Shown one piece after another: positions 1 through 9,120 of a stretch of DNA of 42,267 nucleotides (positions are counted from its first letter, which is position 1; each line of letters starts with the position of its first letter). The notes under the pieces are model-generated. The model was not told the origin of the DNA, did no database searches, and saw only the letters and a program-made list of their open reading frames with translations. This DNA is from Methanobacteriota archaeon (GTDB lineage Archaea; Thermoplasmatota; Thermoplasmata; SG8-5): the NCBI GenBank assembly GCA_030670795.1, contig DAOVAY010000003.1:1-42267 (forward strand). The letters run 5' to 3'. The translations under genes and the position numbers were made by a program.

Positions 1-3000
1 ATGAAGGGATTTTGGATATCTCAAATGCCGTTCTAAAAATGCAGTATCTGGAGTCCCAGAACTTCGAAATCCTGGTAAGGGGTAACGGTCAATTAATATT
101 GGATAATGTGGATATGGAAACGGACGGCAATTACTTGCCAGTGATATTAGAAGACAATGCGAATCTCACCATGACAGATTCGACCTCTACGTTGTACATT
201 GATTACCAGGCCGATGACAATGCTGAAGTTTATTTCGAAGGAACAAAAATCAGCGGTAATTTCGATGTCACATCTTCGAGTGCGAATGTCCAGTTGATAG
301 CACTAGACACAGTATTCTCGAGGGATTTGGATGATTTCTCGGGCACGTCCGTTGCCCATCTCAAGGCAGTTTCGTCTCCGCTATCCCCCGGCTTCGACAT
401 AGCGCCAACCGATGACGCTGAGGTCTTTATTTACAGAAGAATCAACGTCTTAGTGTTGGACGGAGCAGACCCGGGCAATCCGCTCGAGAACGCTGGAGTT
501 GCTTTAACATCAATAGCTGGCCCTTCACTCGATGACAGTGGAGGGACAAATGCCATGGGCATGTGTTATTTCATGTCTATGAGCGATAAGATCACGGCAC
601 CGATATTCCCACACACGGAACCGACGGTCGTGTGGGTGGGCGGCTATGACATCCTCGCATCGTATCTTGGATACTTTAGAAACAGTTTCATTGGCCTTGC
701 AGGATACCCTGATATGGGAGTGAACGATGCCTTTGAAGATGTGGAAATAATATTAGTCGATGTACTTCCCAATCTTGACCCTCCGATCTACAGGATGCCT
801 ACCAATCCAGGTCGCGGCGACTTGGTTTCCATAAATGCTACAGTGTCCAACAGCGGCGTTTCCACGGCTTATGATATTCTCGTACGATTCAATGACACCT
901 TTGGCGGTCAGAACACTACAATCTATGAGGAGACAATTCCGGAATTAGCTCCCGGTGAAAGCACTGGTCAAGGTAATATATCTGCGATAGAATTCCAATA
1001 TTCGTGGTCAGCTGTATCTCAGCTTGGGAACCACACAATCACTGTGATAGTGGACCCAGAGAATACCATCAAGGAGCAGTTTGAGGACGACAACATCAAT
1101 TCTACATGGGTAAATGTACTCGAGGCAGTAGACCTGGCCTTCCTATATTCTTCCGACATCTGGTTCTCGACCCCGTATCCGAACATCGCGGTAAACCAGA
1201 CCTTCACGATATACGCAGACGTACGTAACATTGGGGACATCGAAGCCACTGACGTTCGTGTTGAGTTCCATGAAGATGATGAAAATGGGACATTCTTGGG
1301 CAATGATACAATCAGCACAATCCCCGCTGGGACATACTTCACAGCTTCAATAACCTTGGCAACAGGATTCGACACATCTGGCTGGAAAACAATTTTTGCC
1401 GTGATAGACCCTGAGAACAATATACCGGAGATTTCCGAACTCAACAATAACAATACACGTTCGTTAGAGATAAAGCCACCCTCTGATTTGTTTGTAGACC
1501 TTATACAGTTCCTTGATGGCGGCAGCACCACAAACGATGTGTGGAACAGAACCACGGTGCAAATCAGAGCCCGCGTTACGAACGGCGGTGGAATGACCGA
1601 GATTAATGTTCCAGTCACTTTCTATGACGAGGATGCGGTAACAATAGGTCAGGATATTATACCATCCATCGCAAGCCAGCAAACCCAATATGCATCCATA
1701 AACTGGATTGCCGATTGTGACGACCTGGTTGTAGTCCACACCATCACTGCGTCAGTTGCGACAGGATCCTACGAGGTCAACCCGGGCAATAATCAGATAA
1801 ATGCTGATATAACCGTGAGAGACGACAGGTCAGACCTGTGGACAACGAACAACGACCTCGAGTTGAACTATGCAACCGCACCGAACATCCCTGAGAATAC
1901 GCCCTTCTCCATCGACGTGACAGTCACCAACTCGGGAATAAACACAGCAGAGAACTTCACCGTGGACGTGTATGACGGGCCCTTTGACCCAGTAAACTGG
2001 GCGGCTAACTGGCTAGGGAACACCTCAATATCCTCACTATCCAGCGGATCCAACACAACGGTTGAGATTTCCTGTAACGGTCTCAGCGTTCTCGGCTCCC
2101 ATAACCTTACTGTGATTGTAGACCCGGATATCATCTTTGATGACACCGTCCCAGGCTGGTCCTTCAATATCACCGGCCAAGTAGAGGAATACAACGAAAA
2201 CAACAACGATGCAACACTTCCGGTGAACGTGATTCAACCAGACCTAACGATTCTAATTACTTTACCTGCCTTTAATAGCGAGCCTTTCGTACAGGGCGAG
2301 CAAGACACCATCCTGATAACCGGCAATGTCGTTAGGACGGATGACAATACGCAAGGCGTATCCAATGTCTCACTCCTTATCCAGATATATGACGCAGACA
2401 GGCTCGTCGTGGGTAGCGACATTGTAGAGTCAGGAGCGGCTGGAGCGTTTACATTAGCAACTCTTGCTATGCCTGGCGAGGTCGGCACCTACTCCATAGA
2501 AATTACCGCGATAAGTGCATATTGTGAACCACGAACCTTCAATGTAGTATCACCACCGCCCGTCTTCCCCTGGTGGATAATTCTTCTGATAATCATAATC
2601 ATAATTATCATTATCGTTGCGGTTACACTCTACCTGTACTTTGTTGGTTTGGGCAAGACCGTGCAGTGTGGCGAGTGTAGTGCCTTTATCCCAGAAGGGG
2701 CCAAGAGGTGTCCAAAGTGTGGCGTTGAATTCGAAGCAGAGGTAGCAAAATGTAGCGTGTGCAGCGCATGGGTGCCCATCGATGTTAAGACTTGCCCAGA
2801 GTGTGGCACAGAATTCACAGTTGGCATGGAAGAACTTGAGGACTACGAGACCAAGATGAAGAAACAGTATGACCAAGTAGTTACAAAGTTCCGCGCGGAG
2901 GCAAAGAAGGACCTCGGTGAGACGTTCACCGAGACGGAGTTCCAGGCCTGGTGGGCAACTCAAGCGACCTTTATCACCTTCGACCAGTGGCTGAAAGAGG

Positions 3001-3467
3001 AGGAGGAGATGAAGCGCATGGGCTCCAAACCCTGCCCGGCTTGTGGCATGGAGAACAGTGTTACAGCCAAGATATGTCACAAGTGCGGCTCTCTGATGGA
3101 AGAAGAGGAGAAACCAAAACCCAAACCTCCAGCTGAAAAACCGAAGGAACCGGCTCCAGTAGAGAAAGAGGAGGTTGCTACAACGGTAGCACCTGCTGCA
3201 GTCGCGGCTGTTCCCGAAACAGTTGAGGAGAAGCCGGCGGAAACCGCACCCGAAAAGAAGAAATGTCCGTCTTGTGGCATGGAGGTTTCAGTCGCCGAGA
3301 AGGCCTGTCCAATCTGTAACTACAATTTCGAGGGGAAACCTGAAGAGAAACCGCCAACGACACCGCCCTCCGAACCTGCTACAACCGCACCCGTCAAGAG
3401 GGTTGTGAGAAAACCAGTTAAGAAAGTTGTGAGACGACCCGTGCAAAAACCACCAAGCGGTGAATAG
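1..3467 (+). CDS. CARDB-repeat membrane protein with four C-terminal zinc ribbons (5' partial)
   Basis: The frame is open to the first base of the window, so the N-terminus, including any signal peptide, is missing; the TTG at 12 is only the first start-like codon. Numbering from that codon, residues 1-120 are short beta-strand repeats that resemble a beta-helix edge. Four CARDB-like (cell-adhesion related) Ig-fold repeats start near 252, 372, 491 and 607, and a further beta domain starts near 743. Many N-x-S/T sequons suggest an S-layer-type glycoprotein. A Trp-flanked, Ile-rich transmembrane helix lies at about 850-880. After it come four CxxC...CxxC zinc ribbons near 886, 914, 1008 and 1085, with a charged helical stretch between the second and third and a Pro/Lys/Arg-rich tail. 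The expected topology is a large external adhesive part and a cytosolic zinc-ribbon part. Ligand and function are not recognisable. It converges on the pilus operon. Confidence 0.85.
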   Translation, partial: EGILDISNAVLKMQYLESQNFEILVRGNGQLILDNVDMETDGNYLPVILEDNANLTMTDSTSTLYIDYQADDNAEVYFEGTKISGNFDVTSSSANVQLIALDTVFSRDLDDFSGTSVAHLKAVSSPLSPGFDIAPTDDAEVFIYRRINVLVLDGADPGNPLENAGVALTSIAGPSLDDSGGTNAMGMCYFMSMSDKITAPIFPHTEPTVVWVGGYDILASYLGYFRNSFIGLAGYPDMGVNDAFEDVEIILVDVLPNLDPPIYRMPTNPGRGDLVSINATVSNSGVSTAYDILVRFNDTFGGQNTTIYEETIPELAPGESTGQGNISAIEFQYSWSAVSQLGNHTITVIVDPENTIKEQFEDDNINSTWVNVLEAVDLAFLYSSDIWFSTPYPNIAVNQTFTIYADVRNIGDIEATDVRVEFHEDDENGTFLGNDTISTIPAGTYFTASITLATGFDTSGWKTIFAVIDPENNIPEISELNNNNTRSLEIKPPSDLFVDLIQFLDGGSTTNDVWNRTTVQIRARVTNGGGMTEINVPVTFYDEDAVTIGQDIIPSIASQQTQYASINWIADCDDLVVVHTITASVATGSYEVNPGNNQINADITVRDDRSDLWTTNNDLELNYATAPNIPENTPFSIDVTVTNSGINTAENFTVDVYDGPFDPVNWAANWLGNTSISSLSSGSNTTVEISCNGLSVLGSHNLTVIVDPDIIFDDTVPGWSFNITGQVEEYNENNNDATLPVNVIQPDLTILITLPAFNSEPFVQGEQDTILITGNVVRTDDNTQGVSNVSLLIQIYDADRLVVGSDIVESGAAGAFTLATLAMPGEVGTYSIEITAISAYCEPRTFNVVSPPPVFPWWIILLIIIIIIIIIVAVTLYLYFVGLGKTVQCGECSAFIPEGAKRCPKCGVEFEAEVAKCSVCSAWVPIDVKTCPECGTEFTVGMEELEDYETKMKKQYDQVVTKFRAEAKKDLGETFTETEFQAWWATQATFITFDQWLKEEEEMKRMGSKPCPACGMENSVTAKICHKCGSLMEEEEKPKPKPPAEKPKEPAPVEKEEVATTVAPAAVAAVPETVEEKPAETAPEKKKCPSCGMEVSVAEKACPICNYNFEGKPEEKPPTTPPSEPATTAPVKRVVRKPVKKVVRRPVQKPPSGE

Positions 3468-3476
3468 ACAACAGAA

Positions 3477-3505
3477 TGGGGTCCTAGAACCCCAACTTTT
3501 TCCTT
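3477..3505 (+). terminator. Hairpin plus T-rich tract after the CARDB/zinc-ribbon gene
   Basis: A perfect 6-bp stem (TGGGGT/ACCCCA, 3477-3482 with 3489-3494) with a 6-nt loop is followed by a run of T and C from 3497. It starts about 10 nt after the stop codon. It lies between convergent genes, but the T tract is on the plus side only, so it fits best as the terminator of the plus-strand gene. Archaeal termination depends mainly on the T tract. Confidence 0.5.
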
Positions 3506-3521
3506 TCTTTCTTATTTTAAT

Positions 3522-5303
3522 TCATGTATCTATAGGTTTTTGCTCTTCGGCCTCTTTAATTTCTTTCATTAACTTATCCGGGTCTTTATAATATGCTGAA
3601 ACGTATCTGGCCACTTCTTTGTACGCGACACCGGGAATATTGCTAAGATAAGATAGGATCATTGTCCGTCGTTTTACCTCGCGCATCATGTCCCTCTGGG
3701 ATAAATTCTTGGCCATTGCTATCTGTTCGTACACGTAGCTGTGGCCGCTGTAGTTGAATGTATCATCGGCCGGGTTCCATGTGTAAACAGAATTGGAAAT
3801 GAGATCGTTAGTCTCGGGGTCTATCCCCACAATCTCCGTGAGTGATTTCACTCGTCTTGTCATCTGGGTTCCGACCTTCACCTGTGCCTGCATCAGAACC
3901 AAGTTAAGGGCGCCGATCAACGCCCTGGGAACCTCGATTGGCGGTTGTTCCATCCTGTGTACCATGGCCTGCACGTTCTCCGCGTGGAAGGTAGTGTAAG
4001 CGCTCTTACCAGTAGCCATGGCCTGGAACACCACATAGGCCTCCGAACCTCTTACTTCACCGACCATCATGTATTGGGGACGCTGCCTTAGTGCGGTAGT
4101 GAGAAGTTCGAACATGTCTATCTCGCCCGCAGCTCTACCGGCGGCCGTTTCACCTCCAAAACCTGAACGGGTCAGCAGGGGAACCCAGTTTTCATGTGGA
4201 AGGTTCAACTCCCTCGTGTCCTCGATGCTCACAATCTTCATCTGTGGAGGAATAAACAATAGGATGGCGTTGAGGGTGGTGGTCTTTCCACTGGCCGTAC
4301 CACCGCACACAAGCATGGACTTACCGTTCTCGATACAGAGCCAAAGGTATGCCATCATGTCCAATGACATGGTCTTGAACCTTATCAAATCGAGAGGCGT
4401 GAAGGGATTCTCCCTGAACCGCCTTACGGTAAAGGATGAGCCGCGTTTAGTGACATGGGTTCCAAGAGTTGCCTGAAGCCTAGAGCCATCAGGTATAGTG
4501 GCGTCCAGCATGGGTTCTGCCACTGAGATGTGCTTGCCACACCTCTGGGCCAGCCAGACTACAAAGCTATCCAATTCTTTAGCTGATGTAAATCTTAAAT
4601 TTGACTGAATAGAGTCGTACTTTCTGTGATAAATGTAAAATGGCACATCCGTACCGTCACATGACAAATCCTCCACATTTGGGTCGATCATGGGCACATC
4701 AATCTCAGCATATCTGGTGAAATCTCGCAGAATATAGTACACCACCCGTTCCTTTGAGACAGGATTGAGATGCACGCCCATGTCCATAAGTAGGCTGTCC
4801 ACGGCATCTCTGAGATACTTCTCCTTCATCTCTGGTGTTGCGTCCTTTAGAAATTCAAGCGATTCAACCATGACCTCTTTAAGGACTTCAAGCACGTCCA
4901 CCTCTTCTTCTTTCAATGCAGGTTCGATGACTTCATATAAATACTCATTAGCGATGTTATCATATTTTATCCTGACATAAGAGTACCCCTCTATTATAGG
5001 ATCTATCTCGATTTCTTGGATATGTTTCTCCACTATCTTTGGAATTGTAGTTACACCGCTGAAAATCTCTTTTTCCTCGCTGTGAGCCCCTTTTGGTGGT
5101 ATGACCTTGATTGCTTTTTTACGTGAAAGAGCCTTCATGTAGGATTTTTTAAATCTGCCAAGCGCACCGAGTCCTTTTTTCTTTCTTTCGGTGACCATCG
5201 GTTCCTCTTCTATGGTCTCTTCAGGTTCTGCTGTGGGTACTTCTTCGGAAGTTTTTTGTACTTCTACCTCTGAAACCTCAGCCACTCTTGGTTCCTCCTT
5301 CAC
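3522..5303 (-). CDS. Type II/IV secretion ATPase, second copy (GspE/TadA family)
   Basis: Cytosolic hexameric ATPase expected to drive pilus assembly or secretion. Of 593 residues, about 1-80 are an acidic/basic low-complexity leader. The N-terminal assembly domain follows, then the RecA-like core: Walker A GGTASGKTT at 334-342, Asp-box EDTREL near 361, Walker B MMVGEVRG near 412, and the His-box region TTFHAE near 437. This is the archaeal TadA/FlaI-like arrangement. It is the last gene of the operon and its ATG overlaps the TGA of the preceding membrane protein by 4 nt. It is clearly homologous to the ATPase at 7426-9120 but diverged, so the operon carries two different motors. Whether either one works in retraction cannot be told from the sequence. 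Expression probably depends on the operon promoter near 10200. Confidence 0.93.
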   Translation of the reverse strand: MKEEPRVAEVSEVEVQKTSEEVPTAEPEETIEEEPMVTERKKKGLGALGRFKKSYMKALSRKKAIKVIPPKGAHSEEKEIFSGVTTIPKIVEKHIQEIEIDPIIEGYSYVRIKYDNIANEYLYEVIEPALKEEEVDVLEVLKEVMVESLEFLKDATPEMKEKYLRDAVDSLLMDMGVHLNPVSKERVVYYILRDFTRYAEIDVPMIDPNVEDLSCDGTDVPFYIYHRKYDSIQSNLRFTSAKELDSFVVWLAQRCGKHISVAEPMLDATIPDGSRLQATLGTHVTKRGSSFTVRRFRENPFTPLDLIRFKTMSLDMMAYLWLCIENGKSMLVCGGTASGKTTTLNAILLFIPPQMKIVSIEDTRELNLPHENWVPLLTRSGFGGETAAGRAAGEIDMFELLTTALRQRPQYMMVGEVRGSEAYVVFQAMATGKSAYTTFHAENVQAMVHRMEQPPIEVPRALIGALNLVLMQAQVKVGTQMTRRVKSLTEIVGIDPETNDLISNSVYTWNPADDTFNYSGHSYVYEQIAMAKNLSQRDMMREVKRRTMILSYLSNIPGVAYKEVARYVSAYYKDPDKLMKEIKEAEEQKPIDT

Positions 5304-6412
5304 ACTAATAATAGGATCACAAAGCCCAGCATCAGCATAATGAAACTATGCCTTAAACCACTGGGTACACTACCATTCTGTAGGACACCCGCCATCACCC
5401 CGTCACCGATTGCGTGGATCATGGAAGCCAGGAAGAAGGCGATTTCGATGTTAGGGATTGCGGTCACATCCAGTTCCGCTCCTCCAATGCCACCTTCGAT
5501 ACCCTGCTCCGCAGCCATAGCTGCGATGTTACTTCCGGCAAGTCTGATTTTTGGTAGGAAAGTCACGCTTAATATAATGATAGTGACCAGGAACACGAAG
5601 AAAGCGATGTATATGACAGCTAGATATGTGCTCATCGCGATTTCCCTTTCAGCCTGCATCAGTTGAGCTTCCTTTGTGTCGTGGGCGACCATGGTAAGGA
5701 CATCTGCGACGCCTCCTCCAGCATCACTGGATTTGATGACGATGGTGACGACTCTGTTTACCAGTGGTGTGTCCACCCTCTCTGCAAAAAGGCGGAGGGT
5801 TTCACTAGCTGGCACTCCCCATTCTATCTGGGCGGCCATTTTCTTTATCTCGGGCGTCAATTTTCCATATCTGCCGGAAGATGCCACAACGATGGCGTCA
5901 GCCAATGTCATGCCGAACCTGCCCGCTTCTGCCACGTCTCTTAGAAATTCAGGTAATCTTTTTTCTATGGCTGCTATATCACTCTGTTTTTTTGTAGCAT
6001 AGAATGCATACGGACCGATCATGATTGCGATACCCAGGAATAAGAAATTGAGGAAACGTTTCATGGGAGATTCCCCTTGATCATTGATGCCGTCGGGTTC
6101 ATTTAAATTTCCATCATTGTCGAAATCATCGGGGTCGTAAGCATCATGGCCAGGGAAGACATCACCACGATCTATCACACCATTTTCATTGGTGTCGATG
6201 CCAACTTCTTGAGGTCTTTGGATTATTCCATCTTCGTTCAAATCTGTCGTGGGAAGGCTTTTCATGGACCAATCAACTTGGTTGGTGAGGTTCAGGACAC
6301 CGAACACGATAAAGAGGGCAAAAAAGATTCCACATACAACTAAGATTAATCTCGTATAATCGCGCTTTTGCGCCATCACCACTTTTCTCATTTCACTCTT
6401 TGAGATAGCCAT
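5300..6412 (-). CDS. Type II secretion F-domain platform protein (TadC-like) with acidic calcium-loop insertion
   Basis: Polytopic inner platform protein (GspF/TadC family) that would sit under the pilus and couple to an ATPase. TM1 lies at about 23-41 and TM2 at about 119-137. A T2SF helical domain covers about 145-250, with the RLPEFLRDVAE and GMTLADAI type segments, and further TM helices lie at the C-terminus. Unusually, the segment between TM1 and TM2 (about 57-112) has three Asp/Asn-rich loops spaced like EF-hand or thrombospondin-3 calcium loops: DLNEDG at 57, DTNENGVIDRGD at 73 and DFDNDGNLNEPD at 96. With 370 residues it is a little long for the family because of this insertion. An AGGAA ribosome-binding site precedes the ATG. 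The gene starts 4 nt after the previous one and overlaps the next by 4 nt, so the operon is tight. Confidence 0.88.
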   Translation of the reverse strand: MAISKSEMRKVVMAQKRDYTRLILVVCGIFFALFIVFGVLNLTNQVDWSMKSLPTTDLNEDGIIQRPQEVGIDTNENGVIDRGDVFPGHDAYDPDDFDNDGNLNEPDGINDQGESPMKRFLNFLFLGIAIMIGPYAFYATKKQSDIAAIEKRLPEFLRDVAEAGRFGMTLADAIVVASSGRYGKLTPEIKKMAAQIEWGVPASETLRLFAERVDTPLVNRVVTIVIKSSDAGGGVADVLTMVAHDTKEAQLMQAEREIAMSTYLAVIYIAFFVFLVTIIILSVTFLPKIRLAGSNIAAMAAEQGIEGGIGGAELDVTAIPNIEIAFFLASMIHAIGDGVMAGVLQNGSVPSGLRHSFIMLMLGFVILLLV

Positions 6413-6416
6413 GTCA

Positions 6417-7436
6417 TCATGTTTCCTGACTTATGTTCCATATCACGAAGATGAATCCGAATTGGGATAACGGTATCATCAATCCTATTACCATAAACAG
6501 TATCATTGTCGTGTTTGCCGAGTTTCCACCGATGATGGCCATAATAGCCAATATGACCACAAGGAAAAGCGGGAACGCCACAACTACCGTAACAAAGCTC
6601 TCTGCGAGCATCGATAACGTTTCCATTGTGGATTTCAATTCTAGTTTTGCTTCCTTCTCGAACTCCTCCGCTTTCATTACGAAAAACGGTTTCAATTGAC
6701 CGCCAGATGTGGAGGTTGTCACCACACCTTGTAGGAAGTCCTGCCATTTTATTGAAGGGGAGCGTTGTGAACCCCTTCTGATAGCGGTTAGTATGTCGAT
6801 GCCAAGAAGCTCAGTATCCCTAGTAATCCACTCTGCCTCGTTCTTTATCTCACCATATACTGGCTGTCTTGCAAGTTCGCTGAATATCATGTCAACGGGC
6901 ACATTAGCTGAGGCCATTGCAGAGATGAAGCTCATCGAACCAGCGATTCTTTTGTCGATGTCCCTGCCCCTTGCCTTGGCTTTGCTCGCTGGCCTGGATC
7001 TTAGAATGAAGAATACAAGGATTGGTAATAGTATTGGTAGCATGATACCCAGAATCATGCCAATCAAGAACATATTCAAAAAGGCGAACAGAACAATGAT
7101 TATTATTGCCAGAACAATTGACACAATAGCAACGATAAGGGCAGACATATACATGAAGGAAATATATTCCTCTGGTCTGATCTTCATGTGTGCCTTTAAA
7201 AGGTTTTCCTCTAACTCTTCATCCCTTGAGCCCTTGGCCTTGACAAAGTTACCCATGACTCTCAAGCTCATTTCCTGATATGGGGTCAATTTGATATAAT
7301 CGGGAACCGCGCCTTTAGGAAGACGGATGAGGTGGGGTCCCATGTACTCTTCGTCTCTCATACGAATCTTCTTGGTCTTAAGGTGACGGCCTTTCGTATC
7401 CAATTGTTGGAAGCTTGTTTGGGTTTCACGCGCCAA
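6417..7436 (-). CDS. Type II secretion F-domain platform protein (TadB/TadC-like)
   Basis: Membrane platform component of the type IV pilus machine. The reading frame extends upstream to 7547, but that stretch lies inside the preceding ATPase gene. I place the start at the TTG at 7436, because a strong GGAGGT sits exactly 7 nt upstream; this gives 339 residues and an 11-nt overlap with the ATPase stop. An ATG at 7361 is the alternative, with no good ribosome-binding site. The protein has a soluble N-terminal part, two very hydrophobic helices at about 90-145, a T2SF cytosolic domain with the IAGSMSFISAMA and LLGIDILTAIRRG segments, and two C-terminal helices. It is paralogous to the neighbour at 5300-6412 but lacks the acidic insertion. 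Side-by-side TadB/TadC-type pairs are also seen in bacterial Tad systems. Confidence 0.88.
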   Translation of the reverse strand: MARETQTSFQQLDTKGRHLKTKKIRMRDEEYMGPHLIRLPKGAVPDYIKLTPYQEMSLRVMGNFVKAKGSRDEELEENLLKAHMKIRPEEYISFMYMSALIVAIVSIVLAIIIIVLFAFLNMFLIGMILGIMLPILLPILVFFILRSRPASKAKARGRDIDKRIAGSMSFISAMASANVPVDMIFSELARQPVYGEIKNEAEWITRDTELLGIDILTAIRRGSQRSPSIKWQDFLQGVVTTSTSGGQLKPFFVMKAEEFEKEAKLELKSTMETLSMLAESFVTVVVAFPLFLVVILAIMAIIGGNSANTTMILFMVIGLMIPLSQFGFIFVIWNISQET

Positions 7437-9120
7437 CTTCAGGACCTCCCTCTTCCATTTGCAATATAGAATCGTCCACCCATCCCATCTCGTCCCTGAT
7501 GTTCTGAACGGTTTCTTCCGGTTCTTTGTAATAGGCCACAATGACATTGGATATTTCTCGGAAATCAGTCACATCCTTTTCCTCTAGATATTTGATTATG
7601 TCCACACGTCTGCGCATTTCGATGTCCATCTCCTCATGTGTCATGTTCTTCATTTCCATTAATCCATCGAGAATGAAGCTGTGCCCTTTATATATAAACG
7701 AGTCTGTACGTTGATCCCAATCGTAAACAGTGTTGGTAATTAATTCATTTGTTTCGGGTTCAAATCCAACAAGTTCTACGACCTTAACAATGCGTCTTAC
7801 AACGCTATCTCCCACTCTCACATGTTTTTGAATTATTACGAAATTTAAGGCGGTTAGTAATATTCTGGGTATGCTAATCGGCGGATTTTCCAGCCTGTTG
7901 ACCATGGACTTGATGGAATCCGCGTGCATGGTAGAGTATGTGGTGTGGCCAGTAGCCATTGCCTGGAACATCGTAGCCGCTTCTTTGCCTCTGACTTCTC
8001 CTACGATAATGTAGTTCGGTCTCTGTCTCAAGGCGGCTCTGACAAGTTCATACATATCTATCTCACCGGCGGCTTTGCCATCGGCGCCTTTCTCACCAAC
8101 TCCTGTTCTAGTAGCTCCGGGTATCCAGTTTTCGTGGGGTAGATTGATTTCCCTTGTATCTTCCATGCTAACGATTTTAGCCCCTGGCTTGATGAAAAGT
8201 GCAAGTGCGTTTAAAGTTGCAGTCTTGCCGCTGGCTGTTCCGCCTGCAATAATCATCGAGTGCCCGTGTTCGACCAGCATCCAGCAATATGCAATCATCT
8301 CATGGGACGCTGTCCCATATTTAATCATCTCAACGGGAGTGAATGGTTTTTCTTTGAACCTTCGGATTGTGAAGGATGAACCCCGTGTGGTCACTTCTTT
8401 AGCATAAGTTGCCTGAACTCTGTGTCCTTCCCCTGTTGTACCGTCCAATATGGGTACGGCGACAGACACCTGTTTACCACACCTTTGTCCCAGATATATC
8501 ACGAAACTGTTCAGCTCATTCTCCTCCTCGAAAACCACGTCGGTCTTTACAGATTCATATTTTTGATGGAAGACGAACAATGGTATATTATCCCCATCGC
8601 AAGAAACATCCTCAATGAAACGGTCAGACATTAATGCATCGATGGGTCCATACCCAACATAATCTCTTATTACGTAATAATATATCTTTTCGGTGGTAGC
8701 TGGATCAAGGCGCATCTCTCGACTCTTAATGAAACTCGCTATGCTCTTTTTCAAATATTCGCGTTTATCTTTGACTTGAAGCTTATCCAACTCGTATTCC
8801 AAAGTCCTTTGCAGTGAATCCATAATCAATTTGAGAATCTCTTTTTCCTTTTCGGTTATCGGGGGTTCAATGACCTCATACACGAACTCGCTATTTCTGT
8901 TGTTGTACACAATCCTGGCATAACTGAATGGTTCCACGATGGGGTATACTTCTATTTCCTCCACATCTGGGTCGGTGATATCAGGTATTGGACTGAGGGG
9001 TGAGCCCTTGCCTTCTTTCCATTTCTGTTCCAGGACGGTTTCACCTTTTGGAACCTTGACTTTGAGAGATTTGGATTTTGATTTAAGCATTCTTTGCATC
9101 ATAGATTTCTTGAGTCCCAT
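7426..9120 (-). CDS. Type II/IV secretion ATPase, first copy (GspE/TadA family)
   Basis: Pilus assembly/secretion ATPase of 564 residues. The frame is open up to 9219, but the first 33 codons overlap the upstream pilin-like gene. The ATG at 9120 shares its A with the upstream TAA stop (TAATG) and has a G-rich stretch just before it, so I use that start. A basic N-terminus (KKSMMQRMLKSKSKS) is followed by the N-terminal domain and the RecA-like core: Walker A GGTASGKTA near 293-301, Asp-box MEDTREI near 319, Walker B IIVGEVRG near 371, and His-box TMHAD. The downstream platform gene overlaps by 11 nt, which suggests translational coupling and that this ATPase and that platform protein form one cognate pair. 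Confidence 0.93.
   Translation of the reverse strand: MGLKKSMMQRMLKSKSKSLKVKVPKGETVLEQKWKEGKGSPLSPIPDITDPDVEEIEVYPIVEPFSYARIVYNNRNSEFVYEVIEPPITEKEKEILKLIMDSLQRTLEYELDKLQVKDKREYLKKSIASFIKSREMRLDPATTEKIYYYVIRDYVGYGPIDALMSDRFIEDVSCDGDNIPLFVFHQKYESVKTDVVFEEENELNSFVIYLGQRCGKQVSVAVPILDGTTGEGHRVQATYAKEVTTRGSSFTIRRFKEKPFTPVEMIKYGTASHEMIAYCWMLVEHGHSMIIAGGTASGKTATLNALALFIKPGAKIVSMEDTREINLPHENWIPGATRTGVGEKGADGKAAGEIDMYELVRAALRQRPNYIIVGEVRGKEAATMFQAMATGHTTYSTMHADSIKSMVNRLENPPISIPRILLTALNFVIIQKHVRVGDSVVRRIVKVVELVGFEPETNELITNTVYDWDQRTDSFIYKGHSFILDGLMEMKNMTHEEMDIEMRRRVDIIKYLEEKDVTDFREISNVIVAYYKEPEETVQNIRDEMGWVDDSILQMEEGGPEVGA
7444..7449 (-). promoter_or_regulatory. Ribosome-binding site GGAGGT that decides the platform-protein start
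   Basis: On the minus strand GGAGGT lies inside the last codons of the upstream ATPase gene and is followed after 7 nt by TTG at 7436. It is the strongest Shine-Dalgarno match in the operon. It argues for translation from the rare TTG start rather than from the longer frame or the internal ATG. Confidence 0.6.

Noticed and set aside
7437-7547. N-terminal extension of the first platform protein
   Set aside because: It overlaps the ATPase gene in another frame, and GGAGGT points to the TTG at 7436.
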